Source: HXMU1420-2 sp034670145 (GTDB lineage: Bacteria > Pseudomonadota > Alphaproteobacteria > Rhodobacterales > Rhodobacteraceae). Taken from it: a stretch of 64,000 bases of DNA. The DNA lies in NCBI GenBank assembly GCA_034670145.1, contig JAXMOA010000007.1:186001-250000 (forward strand), given 5' to 3'. The notes beneath the pieces were generated by a model. The model was given only the letters and a program-made list of their open reading frames with translations, made no database searches and was not told the DNA's origin. Shown here piece by piece: positions 9,217 through 17,758 of this stretch. Made by a program: the position numbers and the translations under genes. Every line of letters begins with the position of its first letter. Position 1 is the stretch's first letter.

Positions 9217-10904
9217 CCCATCCAGCGACGCACAGGCGCGGCCGCCTCTTCCAACGGTTGGCAGATGACGTCAATCAGACTGGGACCATCATGCGCAAAG
9301 GCCTCCTGGATTGCCAAATCCAGGTCGCCGGGCCGCTCGACCCGCCAGGTTTTGACGCCAAATCCGGCGGCAACGGCGGCGTGGTCTGTGCGCCGGAAAT
9401 CGACGTTGTAGTATCGTTTGTCGCAATCGTCGCGCTGGCTGGCTTTGATCCAGCCAAAGCTGGAATTGGACAGAACGATATAGGTGATCGGCGCACCCGA
9501 GCGTACGACGGTCTCCAATTCGCCACAGGCAAAGGCAAAAGAGCCATCCCCCATCATGGCCACAACCTTGCTTTCGGGGCGGCCATACCAAGCCCCCAAT
9601 GAAGCAGGCAGAGAGTACCCCAATGCACCATGCGCCCGATTGGTAATATAGTAGCGCCCAGGCCGCTTTTGGTTTGAATAGGCATTGTAATAGGGACAAC
9701 TGGTGCCAGGATCCGAAACGACGACGGCATTCTCGGGCAAATGCGCATTGACGGTCGCGATGATATGCTCGGGCAAAACTGTCTCACCCTGATCTGCCAC
9801 CAGCGCATTGAATTTGGCAAACTTGCGTTCCTTGATATCGGCCACCCGCGCCGCGCCGCCAAAACCGGGCACCGCGCCTTCGCGCTGATCCAGGTAGGCA
9901 TTCGCCGCAGTCAGTGACAGAAGCAGGTCGGCCACCACTCCAACCTCTGTCGGATAATTGGCACCGATGACCATCGGATCATTGTCAAAATGCACGATCC
10001 GCTGCCCGGGCTTTGGGGCCTCCCATCGAGAGGTTGTCGTTGACCCCGCTCTGCACCCCATGAAGACCACCAGATCCGCATCGGCCATCATTTCCCAGGT
10101 TTCATCCGTGCCGCCATTGGAACCGACAACGCCCAAGGACAATGGATGGGTGTCTGCCAAAGATCCCTTGCCGGAAATGGAGGTTGCAACCGCCAGATCC
10201 AAACGGGTTGCCAACCGCTCCAATTCTGCCATCGACCCGGAAATGACCACGCCACCACCGCACACAATCAGCGGGGATTTGGCAGACAGGATCGCCTCAA
10301 CCGCCTCGTCGACCACGCCCGGTTCAGGGGCCGCGCGATATGAGGGAAAGCTGTGATGTTTTGGATCGGCCCAGATGTCATCCGCCGAGACCGGATCATA
10401 TTGAATATCATAAGGCAGACCCAGATGTGCCGCGCCCGAGCGTCCGGTGGTCATTGCCCGAAATGACTGGCGCACCATGCGCGGGATATGATCGGCCCGC
10501 CGCATTACGGTATTGAATTTGGTGAGCGGCCGCATCAGAGCTTCCTGGTCGACCTCGGTCAGCGGATATTTGCCATAAGAGCCGACCGAAATGTCGGTGG
10601 TGATCGACAGCACGGCATAAGAGCTTTCGTTTGCCTCGATCAAACCGGGCAAAATATAGGTCGCGCCACCGCCCGAGGGTCCCTCGCAAACGCCCACCCT
10701 GCCGGTCACGCGCGCATACCCATCCGCCATATAGGCCGCGCTGCGTTCGTCCCGGGTCAACACATGGGTGATGCCATGATCCAGCCGCAACATCGCGTCG
10801 TAGAACGGCAGAGTGGTATCGCCACAGAGCCCAAAAATATGCTGCACCCCATGGGCCTCCAACATGCGGACCATCGCTTCGGCGCCGTTCATTTCATTTT
10901 GCAT
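9213..10904 (-). CDS. thiamine diphosphate-dependent enzyme (acetolactate synthase-like)
   Basis: The 563-residue product has the three-domain ThDP layout: N-terminal Pyr domain with the activating Glu region (GLCGDTTLPFYDA, RDERSAAYMADGYAR), a central domain with GGGVVISG, and a C-terminal PP domain with the ThDP motif MMGDGSFAF...LSNSSFGW. It is probably a cytoplasmic carboligase or 2-oxoacid decarboxylase. No small regulatory subunit (IlvH) is next to it, which argues against a dedicated biosynthetic acetolactate synthase. The neighbouring GntR/FCD regulator suggests a catabolic, inducible role. Confidence 0.85.
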   Translation of the reverse strand: MQNEMNGAEAMVRMLEAHGVQHIFGLCGDTTLPFYDAMLRLDHGITHVLTRDERSAAYMADGYARVTGRVGVCEGPSGGGATYILPGLIEANESSYAVLSITTDISVGSYGKYPLTEVDQEALMRPLTKFNTVMRRADHIPRMVRQSFRAMTTGRSGAAHLGLPYDIQYDPVSADDIWADPKHHSFPSYRAAPEPGVVDEAVEAILSAKSPLIVCGGGVVISGSMAELERLATRLDLAVATSISGKGSLADTHPLSLGVVGSNGGTDETWEMMADADLVVFMGCRAGSTTTSRWEAPKPGQRIVHFDNDPMVIGANYPTEVGVVADLLLSLTAANAYLDQREGAVPGFGGAARVADIKERKFAKFNALVADQGETVLPEHIIATVNAHLPENAVVVSDPGTSCPYYNAYSNQKRPGRYYITNRAHGALGYSLPASLGAWYGRPESKVVAMMGDGSFAFACGELETVVRSGAPITYIVLSNSSFGWIKASQRDDCDKRYYNVDFRRTDHAAVAAGFGVKTWRVERPGDLDLAIQEAFAHDGPSLIDVICQPLEEAAAPVRRWMG

Positions 10905-10954
10905 GGGATCCTCGCATGGGTCAGGTCAGGGGGAGTGTTTCGTGTTTTGAAAAT

Positions 10955-10962
10955 TGTATACA
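10955..10962. promoter_or_regulatory. candidate GntR/FCD operator
   Basis: The palindrome TGTATACA sits between the divergent ThDP gene (starts 10904) and the GntR gene (starts 11057). Members of the FCD/FadR-type GntR class typically bind short palindromes of the TNGTNNACNA kind, so this is a plausible autoregulatory site (inference). Confidence 0.4.
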
Positions 10963-11056
10963 GGCCTGTCGATAGAAGTGAAGGCAGTTTTGTGTTTTTC
11001 TCGGGGGTCATTTTTGCTAAACACGCCACCAGCAGTCTAAAAAGCAGACATCCCCT

Positions 11057-11755
11057 ATGGCAGAACATCCCAACAGCGCAGAGCGGGCTTATGAAAAGCT
11101 CCGCACAATGGCGATTCACTTCGATTTCAAGCCCGGAGAACGTGTCAACGAATCGGCTCTTACGAAACGGTTGTCTGTCAGCCGCACGCCATTGCGCGAG
11201 GCGCTCAACCGTCTGGTCGCAGAAGGGTTCCTGACTGCGGCCCCCGGCCAGGGATTCTTTTGCCGCCCGCTCAGTCCCGAGCGTATCATGGAACTCTACC
11301 AGGTTCGTGCTGCGCTGGAGTCAGAGGCCATCATCCGCGGCATCGCGCGGGCGGATGACGCCCAGATTACATCGCTGTGTGGCTACCTTGACGAAACCGA
11401 GGACGCTTATTCAACCTGCCAGAACGCGGCGGAGCTGTTGGAAATGGATGAACGGTTCCACATGAAATTGGCAGAGCTTTCGGGCAATGCGGAACTGGTT
11501 CGCCTGCTGGCCAACATAAATGAACGCATCCGCTATGTGCGGTTGGTCAATTTGCATCAACTGATCGAGCAGGGGGGACTGGCAGGGGATGACCAGGCCA
11601 GCCTGTCCATGCACCGGGTCATTGCCCTGGCTGTTCAGGCGCGCCAGACAGAGCCAGCGGTGCAGGCTCTGCGCGACCACATAGAACGGCGCAGCGAAGA
11701 GACGGTTGATCTGGTCCGGCTTGCCTTTTCGCGACTGTATGTGCCGGACAGTTAG
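11057..11755 (+). CDS. GntR-family transcriptional regulator (FCD domain)
   Basis: A 232-residue regulator. The winged helix occupies about residues 8-75 (GERVNESALTKRLSVSRTPLREALNRL) and an all-helical FCD ligand domain about 85-215, with the metal-binding Asp/His pattern (MDERFHMKLAELSGN, RDHIERR). Such proteins usually repress catabolic genes for organic acids and are released by the substrate. It is divergent from the ThDP enzyme and convergent with the racemase-family gene, overlapping its stop codon. Confidence 0.9.
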   Translation: MAEHPNSAERAYEKLRTMAIHFDFKPGERVNESALTKRLSVSRTPLREALNRLVAEGFLTAAPGQGFFCRPLSPERIMELYQVRAALESEAIIRGIARADDAQITSLCGYLDETEDAYSTCQNAAELLEMDERFHMKLAELSGNAELVRLLANINERIRYVRLVNLHQLIEQGGLAGDDQASLSMHRVIALAVQARQTEPAVQALRDHIERRSEETVDLVRLAFSRLYVPDS

Positions 11756-12513
11756 GTGTTGCCGGCCAGGCCAAGCAGCGGATCATCCAGTGAAACAGGG
11801 AACCGGTCGGGCACCAGGCCCTGGTGGAACCAGCGAGCAAAACTGTAGATCGAAAAAACAGGCAGGCCAGTAACCTTGCGAACATCCGCCGCATAGGGCG
11901 TCATATTGGTACATTCCAGCACAATTGCACCGATATCCGCGTGCTGTGTGACCAGCTCTCGGGCGGCGTCGACCATGTCCTGCCGACAGGCGGCAAAGTC
12001 GATCCTGGGCGCGTCGCCCAGGATATCGCGGGTGAATACTGTGCCACCCTCTGTGCCCATGATAGGGGTGTCCAAAGGCACGTTGGCGGCTTGCAAATGC
12101 GCGGGCGTCAGGGTTTCGCTGGAAATGGTCAATACCCCGACCCTGCGCCCCGGTGGCAGCATCGCCTGTACCATCGGCACCTGCATCAAGGACGAGGTCG
12201 CAACCGGCACCGGCACCGCCTGTGCCAACTGGTCCTGAACAATCGCCAGAAACCCGCAGTTGGTTGTGATGCCATCACAGCCGGACGCCACCAAATCCAA
12301 GGCGGCGTCGATGAAGGATTGGACCAGCAGGCGAGCATCGTTGCGCACCACCCGTTCCGGTGTTGCATCGCGAACAACACGGTACTGCACAGGAAACGGC
12401 CAGGTTGTGGCATTGCCTATATCACCAGGAATGCGTGGAAACTGCGTTTCCAGCATCAGGATTCCCAGAGTCGCCCCATAAACCGTCTTGCCGCCGTATT
12501 CCGTACCAAACAT
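11752..12513 (-). CDS. aspartate/glutamate racemase-superfamily enzyme
   Basis: A 253-residue cytoplasmic enzyme with the two catalytic cysteines of the Asp/Glu racemase fold: Cys86 in TTNCGF and Cys201 in LECTNMTPY. The superfamily includes amino-acid and hydantoin racemases, maleate isomerase and arylmalonate decarboxylase. The sequence does not decide which; the presence of both cysteines favours racemase or isomerase over arylmalonate decarboxylase, which keeps one. The start at 12513 is chosen because the longer frame runs into the divergent VOC gene. Confidence 0.82.
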   Translation of the reverse strand: MFGTEYGGKTVYGATLGILMLETQFPRIPGDIGNATTWPFPVQYRVVRDATPERVVRNDARLLVQSFIDAALDLVASGCDGITTNCGFLAIVQDQLAQAVPVPVATSSLMQVPMVQAMLPPGRRVGVLTISSETLTPAHLQAANVPLDTPIMGTEGGTVFTRDILGDAPRIDFAACRQDMVDAARELVTQHADIGAIVLECTNMTPYAADVRKVTGLPVFSIYSFARWFHQGLVPDRFPVSLDDPLLGLAGNT

Positions 12514-12527
12514 GGTCACCGTCCTGT

Positions 12528-12568
12528 TTCTGGTGTTTTGCTTCTGGTGTATTGTAACATCCACCAGA
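12528..12568. promoter_or_regulatory. direct and inverted repeats in a divergent promoter
   Basis: TTCTGGTGTTTTG (12528-12540) and TTCTGGTGTATTG (12542-12554) are 14 bp apart and differ at one base. The second copy also forms an inverted repeat with CACCAGA at 12562-12568. The cluster lies between the racemase-family gene and the VOC gene, a likely regulator binding site. Confidence 0.4.
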
Positions 12569-12593
12569 CCCCACCCGTCAGGAGTAACGGCCC

Positions 12594-12992
12594 ATGCCCC
12601 AGACTGTCCATGCTCTTGATCATCTGGTTTTGACGGTCGCGGATATCGACGCAACAGCGCAATTCTATCAGACCATCCTGTCCATGACGGTCGAACGTTT
12701 TACAGCAGCAGATGGAACCATTCGCACCGCTTTGAAATTTGGGGATCAAAAGATCAATCTGCATCAAGCCGGGCAAGAGTTTGAACCCAAAGCTTTGCGG
12801 CCGACCCCCGGCTCTGCGGATCTATGCTTTCTTACCAGCAGCAGCCCGAGTGCCTGGAAAGCGCATCTCGATCAAAACAATATCGTGATCGAGGATGGCC
12901 CGGTTCCCCGTACCGGTGCAACCGGGCCTCTCACATCGCTCTATATTCGTGACCCCGACGCAAACCTGATCGAAATCAGCAGTCCCGCATAG
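12594..12992 (+). CDS. VOC-family (glyoxalase/bleomycin-resistance fold) protein
   Basis: A 132-residue single VOC module with the two beta-alpha-beta-beta-beta halves: LDHLVLTVADIDATAQFYQ at the N-terminus and YIRDPDANLIEISS at the C-terminus, where the Glu would be a metal ligand and His8 the first one. The family covers metal-dependent lyases, isomerases and dioxygenases. GGAG lies 9 nt before the ATG. It is divergent from the racemase-family gene, so both may act on the same catabolic route. Confidence 0.83.
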   Translation: MPQTVHALDHLVLTVADIDATAQFYQTILSMTVERFTAADGTIRTALKFGDQKINLHQAGQEFEPKALRPTPGSADLCFLTSSSPSAWKAHLDQNNIVIEDGPVPRTGATGPLTSLYIRDPDANLIEISSPA

Positions 12993-13015
12993 GGCGCGTT
13001 GACCTGAAATGCGTC

Positions 13016-13558
13016 TTATCCCGCTGTTTGGGCTCGCAAAGACTGCATCAACTCGCTGAGGGTTTTGATATACAACTCGCCCTGCAAGCGACCTTCGCTG
13101 TCAAAGGCCTCTCCGACCCCGGCCAGATGCACCTCTGGACCTTGTAGAATACGGGGGCGGAATGCCACCATGAAGCCGCGCAGCACCATCTGTGCCCGCT
13201 CGCCACCAGCGCGGCCAGCAGCCGCTGACATCACGGCAACTGGTTTGTCCGCCCAGGGGTTGGAGCTGGTCCGGCTCACCCAATCCAGAGCATTCTTCAA
13301 TACTCCGGACGGGCCTTTGTTGTATTCGGGGGTCGAGATGATCACCGCGTCCGCCGCGCCGATCTGATTGGCCAGAGTTTGTACAGCGTCCGGGATGCCT
13401 TGGGCCGCTTCGACATCACCATCATAGAGAGGCAGATTCAGGTTGCCCTCCTGATAGTCGCTGTCACCAAACAGCCGCGCCGCTTCGCGCAGCAATTTCC
13501 GGTTGCCTGAGTCCGCACGCAAAGAGCCGCTCAGGCCGAGTAGTACAGGGTTGCCCAT
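13016..13558 (-). CDS. NADPH-dependent FMN reductase family protein
   Basis: A 180-residue flavodoxin-like reductase with the FMN phosphate loop GSLRADSGNRKLL at the N-terminus and STPEYNKGPSGVLKNALDW near residue 80-98, the hallmark of this family (ChrR/azoreductase/Arr type). It reduces quinones, azo dyes or free flavin with NAD(P)H in the cytoplasm. It is convergent with the VOC gene. The physiological substrate is unknown. Confidence 0.88.
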   Translation of the reverse strand: MGNPVLLGLSGSLRADSGNRKLLREAARLFGDSDYQEGNLNLPLYDGDVEAAQGIPDAVQTLANQIGAADAVIISTPEYNKGPSGVLKNALDWVSRTSSNPWADKPVAVMSAAAGRAGGERAQMVLRGFMVAFRPRILQGPEVHLAGVGEAFDSEGRLQGELYIKTLSELMQSLRAQTAG

Positions 13559-13608
13559 GTCAGTTCATCCTCGTTACTGAAGTGTTGATCTATACATAAA
13601 TGCACAAA

Positions 13609-13640
13609 GATGCGGAGGCTACCCAAGTACCCTCCGCATC
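13609..13640 (-). terminator. terminator downstream of the OmpA-like lipoprotein
   Basis: The arm GATGCGGAGG-C-TAC (13609-13622) pairs with GTA-C-CCTCCGCATC (13627-13640) around CCAA, with one C-C mismatch. On the minus strand it is followed by TTTGTGCATTT, fitting termination of the gene ending at 13673. Confidence 0.6.
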
Positions 13641-13672
13641 AGCGCACACTGAGCTTCTGTTTTTGTCACAGT

Positions 13673-14338
13673 TTAAACGGCGTTCGGGACGACCACCAAT
13701 TCAACACGCCGGTTCTGTGCCATGCCCTCGGGTGTCAGGTTTGACGCTTTGGGTTCACTCTCGCCCCGACCATAGCTGGCAATTCGGGTCGTGCTGACCC
13801 CATCGGCCTGCAGGATGGTCGAAACAGCCTGGGCGCGGCGCTCGGACAGTTCCTGATTGTAGGAGGCTTCGCCTTCGCTGTCAGTATGGCCGATCACCTG
13901 AATTGTCGTGTCCGGGTATTCGGCCAGGCTGGCCGCAACCTTGCCCAGCTCCGTCTGCAGGTTGGCGCGCACAATGTCGCTGTCCGTGTCGAATGTAATG
14001 TCTTCGGGTAAAGTGACCACCAGTTTGCCATCGACGGTCTCGACGCCAATGCTTTCATCCAGTGCCGCGCGCATTTCGGCGGCCTGTTTGTCCAGCGCAT
14101 TGCCAGCAATGCCACCCGCGGCTGCACCGATAATCGCACCAGCCACAGCGCCGCCGGTCTTGTTGCCGCTGCCCGCCAAGGCAGAGCCCGCCACAGCACC
14201 CACCACAGCACCAATACCCAGACCGGTATTGGTACGCGATTTTTCGCCATCCAAGGAAAGAGACGCTGGATCGGTGCATGCACTCAGCGTCAAAGATATG
14301 CCAACGGCCGCCGCCAGCGGAATTTTGTGAAAGGTCAT
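13673..14338 (-). CDS. OmpA-family outer-membrane lipoprotein
   Basis: A 221-residue envelope protein. A lipoprotein signal ends in the lipobox LSAC (Cys around residue 21). A Gly/Ala-rich glycine-zipper stretch (GIGAVVGAVAGSALAG to about residue 80) precedes an OmpA C-terminal peptidoglycan-binding domain (GHTDSEGEASYNQELSERRA near 150-170, then AQNRRVELVV). It most likely tethers the outer membrane to peptidoglycan, like YiaD or Pal. The ATG at 14338 puts the signal peptide at the N-terminus. Confidence 0.9.
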   Translation of the reverse strand: MTFHKIPLAAAVGISLTLSACTDPASLSLDGEKSRTNTGLGIGAVVGAVAGSALAGSGNKTGGAVAGAIIGAAAGGIAGNALDKQAAEMRAALDESIGVETVDGKLVVTLPEDITFDTDSDIVRANLQTELGKVAASLAEYPDTTIQVIGHTDSEGEASYNQELSERRAQAVSTILQADGVSTTRIASYGRGESEPKASNLTPEGMAQNRRVELVVVPNAV

Positions 14339-14446
14339 TTTGCCTGCCTTTTTTTGCTCATTTCCCGTTTTGTTCGGGAACCTCATCGGCATCATATCGC
14401 AATTTGCCGCGTTTGTCTCAAGCATCAGAAATCGGCGACAGGGGTG

Positions 14447-15304
14447 TTAGGCACTTTCTTCGTCCAGGCGAACCGCTTCATAGGCCAACATTGCGCGTTT
14501 GACCGGCAGACCCCAGTGATATCCGCCCAAACCTCCGGACTTGCGAACGGCCCTGTGGCAGGGGATCAGCCAACTGATTGGGTTGCGCCCGACAGCGGTA
14601 CCCACTGCGCGAACCGCTTTGCGGTTGCCAATGGCGCCGGCAATCTCGGAATAGGTCGTGACATGACCAGACGGGACGGACAACAATGCCTCCCAAACCT
14701 TGATCTGGAACGGTGCACCAATCAGGTACAGTGGCGTTTCCGTCAAGGCGCCATCCGACCCAAACGCGGACAGAGCCCAAGGTCGTAGCCGCATCGGATC
14801 CTCTGTAAACACAGCCTTGGGCCATCGGCCGGTCAGATCAGCCATCGTATGTTCAGCCGAGCTTTCAGCGGCAAAACCGATTCCGCAAATGCCCTTGTCC
14901 GTGCCCATCACTAGGGCCGGACCAAAGGGGCATTCGAACCAGCCCCAATAGATCTCCAACCCCTCGCCGCCGCGGGCATATTCGCCTGGGCTCATCGCCT
15001 CCCAGCGTACAAACAGATCATGCAACCGCCCGCTGCCGCTCAGCCCGGCGGCATGGGAGGCCTCCAATGTGGTAAAGCGGTTCATCAAAAGGGTCTTGGC
15101 GTGACCAAGTGTCAGATACTGCTGATAGCGTTTCGGGCTGACACCGACCCAGGCGCTGAAGAGCCGTTGAAAATGCGCGGGGCTCATGTCCATCTGACTG
15201 GCCAGCGTCTCCAGACTCAATGTCTCATCGGCATCGTCGATTAGCTGGATCGCCCGCCGCATGACATTGTAGTGGTATCCGCTTTCGGCGTTCTGGACAT
15301 TCAT
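14447..15304 (-). CDS. AraC-type regulator fused to O6-alkylguanine-DNA methyltransferase (Ada-like, no N-domain)
   Basis: A 285-residue fusion. Residues 10-110 hold an AraC helix-turn-helix pair (LASQMDMSPAHFQRLFSAWVG). Residues about 120-280 are the methyltransferase with the acceptor Cys249 in IPCHRAV. The N-terminal four-Cys zinc domain that lets E. coli Ada sense methyl-phosphotriesters is absent, so induction must work differently or not at all. It directly repairs O6-methylguanine by suicide transfer. AGGAG precedes the ATG. Confidence 0.92.
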   Translation of the reverse strand: MNVQNAESGYHYNVMRRAIQLIDDADETLSLETLASQMDMSPAHFQRLFSAWVGVSPKRYQQYLTLGHAKTLLMNRFTTLEASHAAGLSGSGRLHDLFVRWEAMSPGEYARGGEGLEIYWGWFECPFGPALVMGTDKGICGIGFAAESSAEHTMADLTGRWPKAVFTEDPMRLRPWALSAFGSDGALTETPLYLIGAPFQIKVWEALLSVPSGHVTTYSEIAGAIGNRKAVRAVGTAVGRNPISWLIPCHRAVRKSGGLGGYHWGLPVKRAMLAYEAVRLDEESA

Positions 15305-15501
15305 CGGTCTGCTCCTGGTGTCTGGAGTTTAATCTACGCCGTAGGTCCGGGGGCATCGACCCGGAAGATGCGAAAATCTCGTCCCTTGCCGATGCAGATG
15401 GCCTGTTTCGATGCTTGCGGCCTAATCTGAGGACGATCCAATGTCGGTTCCGATCGAAATCACCTTGCCCCGCGCCATCACTGCGGGCATTAACCGCGAT
15501 G

Positions 15502-16146
15502 ATGGCCAGACAGCTCGATTATCATACGATCCGCGCGATCTTTGACCGCTTTCAACAGCAAGACCCCGAACCAAAGGGCGAGCTGGAGCATGTCAACGTC
15601 TATACGTTGGTGGTTGCCGTCGCTCTGTCGGCACAAGCAACAGACGTGGGCGTGAACAAGGCAACCCGCGCCTTGTTTCAGATTGCCGATACGCCCCAAA
15701 AGATGCTGGACCTGGGCGAAGAACGCCTGATCGAACATATCAAGACCATCGGTCTCTACCGCAACAAGGCCAAGAACGTGATCAAACTTTCGCGCATCCT
15801 GGTCGAAGAGTACGATGGCATCGTCCCCAATTCGCGGGCCGCTTTGCAATCCTTGCCCGGGGTTGGTCGCAAGACGGCCAATGTTGTGCTCAACATGTGG
15901 TGGCGCCAGCCAGCACAGGCGGTGGACACCCATATCTTTCGCGTCGGCAATCGCACGGGCATTGCGCCCGGCAAGGATGTGGATGCGGTCGAACGCGCCA
16001 TAGAAGACAACATTCCGGCTGATTTTCAGTTACACGCTCACCACTGGCTCATCCTGCATGGTCGATATCACTGCAAGGCCCGCAAACCGATGTGCCCCAC
16101 CTGCCTAATCCGCGATCTCTGCCCCTACGAGGACAAAACAGTATGA
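15502..16146 (+). CDS. nth: endonuclease III (base-excision DNA glycosylase/AP lyase)
   Basis: A 214-residue enzyme removing oxidised pyrimidines. The helix-hairpin-helix LPGVGRKTANVVLN with its catalytic Lys, the catalytic Asp in VDTHIFRV, and the C-terminal [4Fe-4S] motif C-X6-C-X2-C-X5-C (CKARKPMCPTCLIRDLC) are all present. Tandem ATGs at 15499 and 15502 make the exact start uncertain; the frame extends further upstream but without family similarity. The stop overlaps the next start as ATGA. Confidence 0.95.
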   Translation: MARQLDYHTIRAIFDRFQQQDPEPKGELEHVNVYTLVVAVALSAQATDVGVNKATRALFQIADTPQKMLDLGEERLIEHIKTIGLYRNKAKNVIKLSRILVEEYDGIVPNSRAALQSLPGVGRKTANVVLNMWWRQPAQAVDTHIFRVGNRTGIAPGKDVDAVERAIEDNIPADFQLHAHHWLILHGRYHCKARKPMCPTCLIRDLCPYEDKTV

Positions 16147-17132
16147 AAACCTATGACTTGGTTGGTATCGGCAATGCCGTTGTTGATGTGATTTGTCAGG
16201 CTGATGACAGCTTTCTTGATCACATGGGGATCGAGAAAAGCATCATGCAGCTGATTGATCGCGAACGCGGCGAGGTTTTGTATGCCTCCATGTCCAATCG
16301 CATCCAGACTCCCGGTGGATCGGTTGCGAATACGATCGCCGGGGCCGGGGCATTGGGGCTGCAAACCGCCTTTATCGGTCGGGTGTGTGACGATGCTCTG
16401 GGCAAGTTTTACGCCGATGCGATGAACGATAATGGAATCGACTTTGTGAATGCGCCGGTCGCAGGTGGCGAAACCCCAACTTCGCGCTCGATGATCTTCG
16501 TGTCTCCGGATGGCGAGCGCTCGATGAACACATATCTGGGCATTTCAACCGGACTGTCTTCGCAGGACGTCCCGGCGGACGTGACCGGCAACGCGCAGAT
16601 CATGTTCCTCGAGGGGTATCTGTTCGATCACGATGCCGGTAAATCCGCATTCCGGGAGGCTGCCCGCTCTACCCGCGAGGCCGGGGGCAAAGCCGGGATC
16701 GCCATTTCTGACCCATTCTGCGTGGATCGCCACCGCGCCGATTTTCTGTCCTTGATCGAAAACGATCTGGACTACGTGATCGGGAACGAGGCGGAAATCA
16801 AATCGCTCTTTGAAACGGATGACCTCGAAGATGCGCTGCGCCAGACGGCTGAAATCTGTCCATTGGTGGTGTGCACCCGGTCGGGCGATGGCGTCACTGT
16901 CCTGCAAGGCACCCAACGCATTGATGTCCCGGTTCAAAAGGTTGTGCCTGTGGATGCAACCGGCGCGGGCGATCAGTTCGCCGCCGGCTTCCTTTCCGGT
17001 ATGGCGCTGGGCCGGGATCTGGAGACATGCGCGCGCATGGGCCATGTCTGTGCCGGCGAGGTGATCAGCCATATCGGTCCACGGCCTGAAACAGACATGC
17101 TGGCCCTGATGAAATCGGCCGGCATTTCCTGA
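16143..17132 (+). CDS. PfkB-family carbohydrate kinase, adenosine kinase-like
   Basis: A 329-residue ribokinase-fold enzyme. The first signature (TPGGSVANTIAGAGALG) lies near residue 57 and the second, VDATGAGDQFAAGF with the catalytic Asp and anion hole, near 270. The N-terminus YDLVGIGNAVVDVI and overall pattern fit the adenosine kinase group that phosphorylates adenosine to AMP. ATGA overlap with nth indicates translational coupling, and a GNAT gene follows after 8 nt. Confidence 0.88.
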   Translation: MKTYDLVGIGNAVVDVICQADDSFLDHMGIEKSIMQLIDRERGEVLYASMSNRIQTPGGSVANTIAGAGALGLQTAFIGRVCDDALGKFYADAMNDNGIDFVNAPVAGGETPTSRSMIFVSPDGERSMNTYLGISTGLSSQDVPADVTGNAQIMFLEGYLFDHDAGKSAFREAARSTREAGGKAGIAISDPFCVDRHRADFLSLIENDLDYVIGNEAEIKSLFETDDLEDALRQTAEICPLVVCTRSGDGVTVLQGTQRIDVPVQKVVPVDATGAGDQFAAGFLSGMALGRDLETCARMGHVCAGEVISHIGPRPETDMLALMKSAGIS

Positions 17133-17140
17133 GTCAGCCG

Positions 17141-17749
17141 ATGTTGAAGGACGGATATCACGATATCCCACCGGGCAAGGTGGCGATGATTGTTACGCAT
17201 CTGGAAATGAACAGCCGGATGCCTGAACGGATCGTGTCCCGGCCTGAGGGAGTCACATTCCGCCGGATCGAGACACCGGACGTGGCCCTCTACCGCGATC
17301 TCTTGCTGCGGGTCGGGGGCATACCGTGGTTGTGGTTCTACCGTCTGACCATGACGGACGAAGCGTTGCGCGACATCCTCTCGAACCCGGCGTGCGAGAT
17401 CTATACGCTTGAACGCGAGGGGCGCCCCGAGGCCATTCTTGAGCTGGATTTCCGCGTCGATGGAGAATGCGAGGTGGCCTATTTCGGGGTGGCACCGGTG
17501 CTGATCGGGAAAGGGGCAGGGCGGTATCTGATGAATCAGGCCATCCGCCTGGCCTGGGCGCAACCGATCCGGCGGCTGCATCTGCACACCTGTACTCTGG
17601 ACAGCCCTGCGGCCCTCAGTTTCTATATCCGCAGCGGTTTCAAACCGACCCGCCAGCAGGTCGAAATTGCCGATGACCCTCGGCTGACTGGATTTTTGCC
17701 GCGCGAAGCCGGACCACACGTTCCAATCTTTGAGCCACCGGCAGACTAA
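17141..17749 (+). CDS. GNAT-family N-acetyltransferase
   Basis: The product has up to 202 residues. Acetyl-CoA binding motif A is seen as VAYFGVAPVLIGKGAGRYLM near residue 110-130, followed by LHTCTLDSPAALSFYIRSGF. Several in-frame ATGs (for example that of MPERIVSRPEG near residue 27) make the start uncertain. It is probably cotranscribed with nth and the kinase. The stop codon overlaps that of the convergent alkylsulfatase-like gene. The substrate is unknown. Confidence 0.83.
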   Translation: MLKDGYHDIPPGKVAMIVTHLEMNSRMPERIVSRPEGVTFRRIETPDVALYRDLLLRVGGIPWLWFYRLTMTDEALRDILSNPACEIYTLEREGRPEAILELDFRVDGECEVAYFGVAPVLIGKGAGRYLMNQAIRLAWAQPIRRLHLHTCTLDSPAALSFYIRSGFKPTRQQVEIADDPRLTGFLPREAGPHVPIFEPPAD

Positions 17750-17758
17750 GTCGGTGGC
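17734..17758. terminator. bidirectional hairpin spanning two overlapping stop codons
   Basis: GCCACCG (17734-17740) pairs with CGGTGGC (17752-17758) around an 11-nt loop that contains both the TAA of the GNAT gene and the TAG of the convergent hydrolase. There is no T-run, so termination is likely but not proven. Confidence 0.45.

Noticed and set aside
15441..15545. 34-codon frame MSVPIEITLPRAI... overlapping the nth start
   Set aside because: Out of frame with nth, short, and without a ribosome binding site; possibly a leader peptide but there is no evidence.
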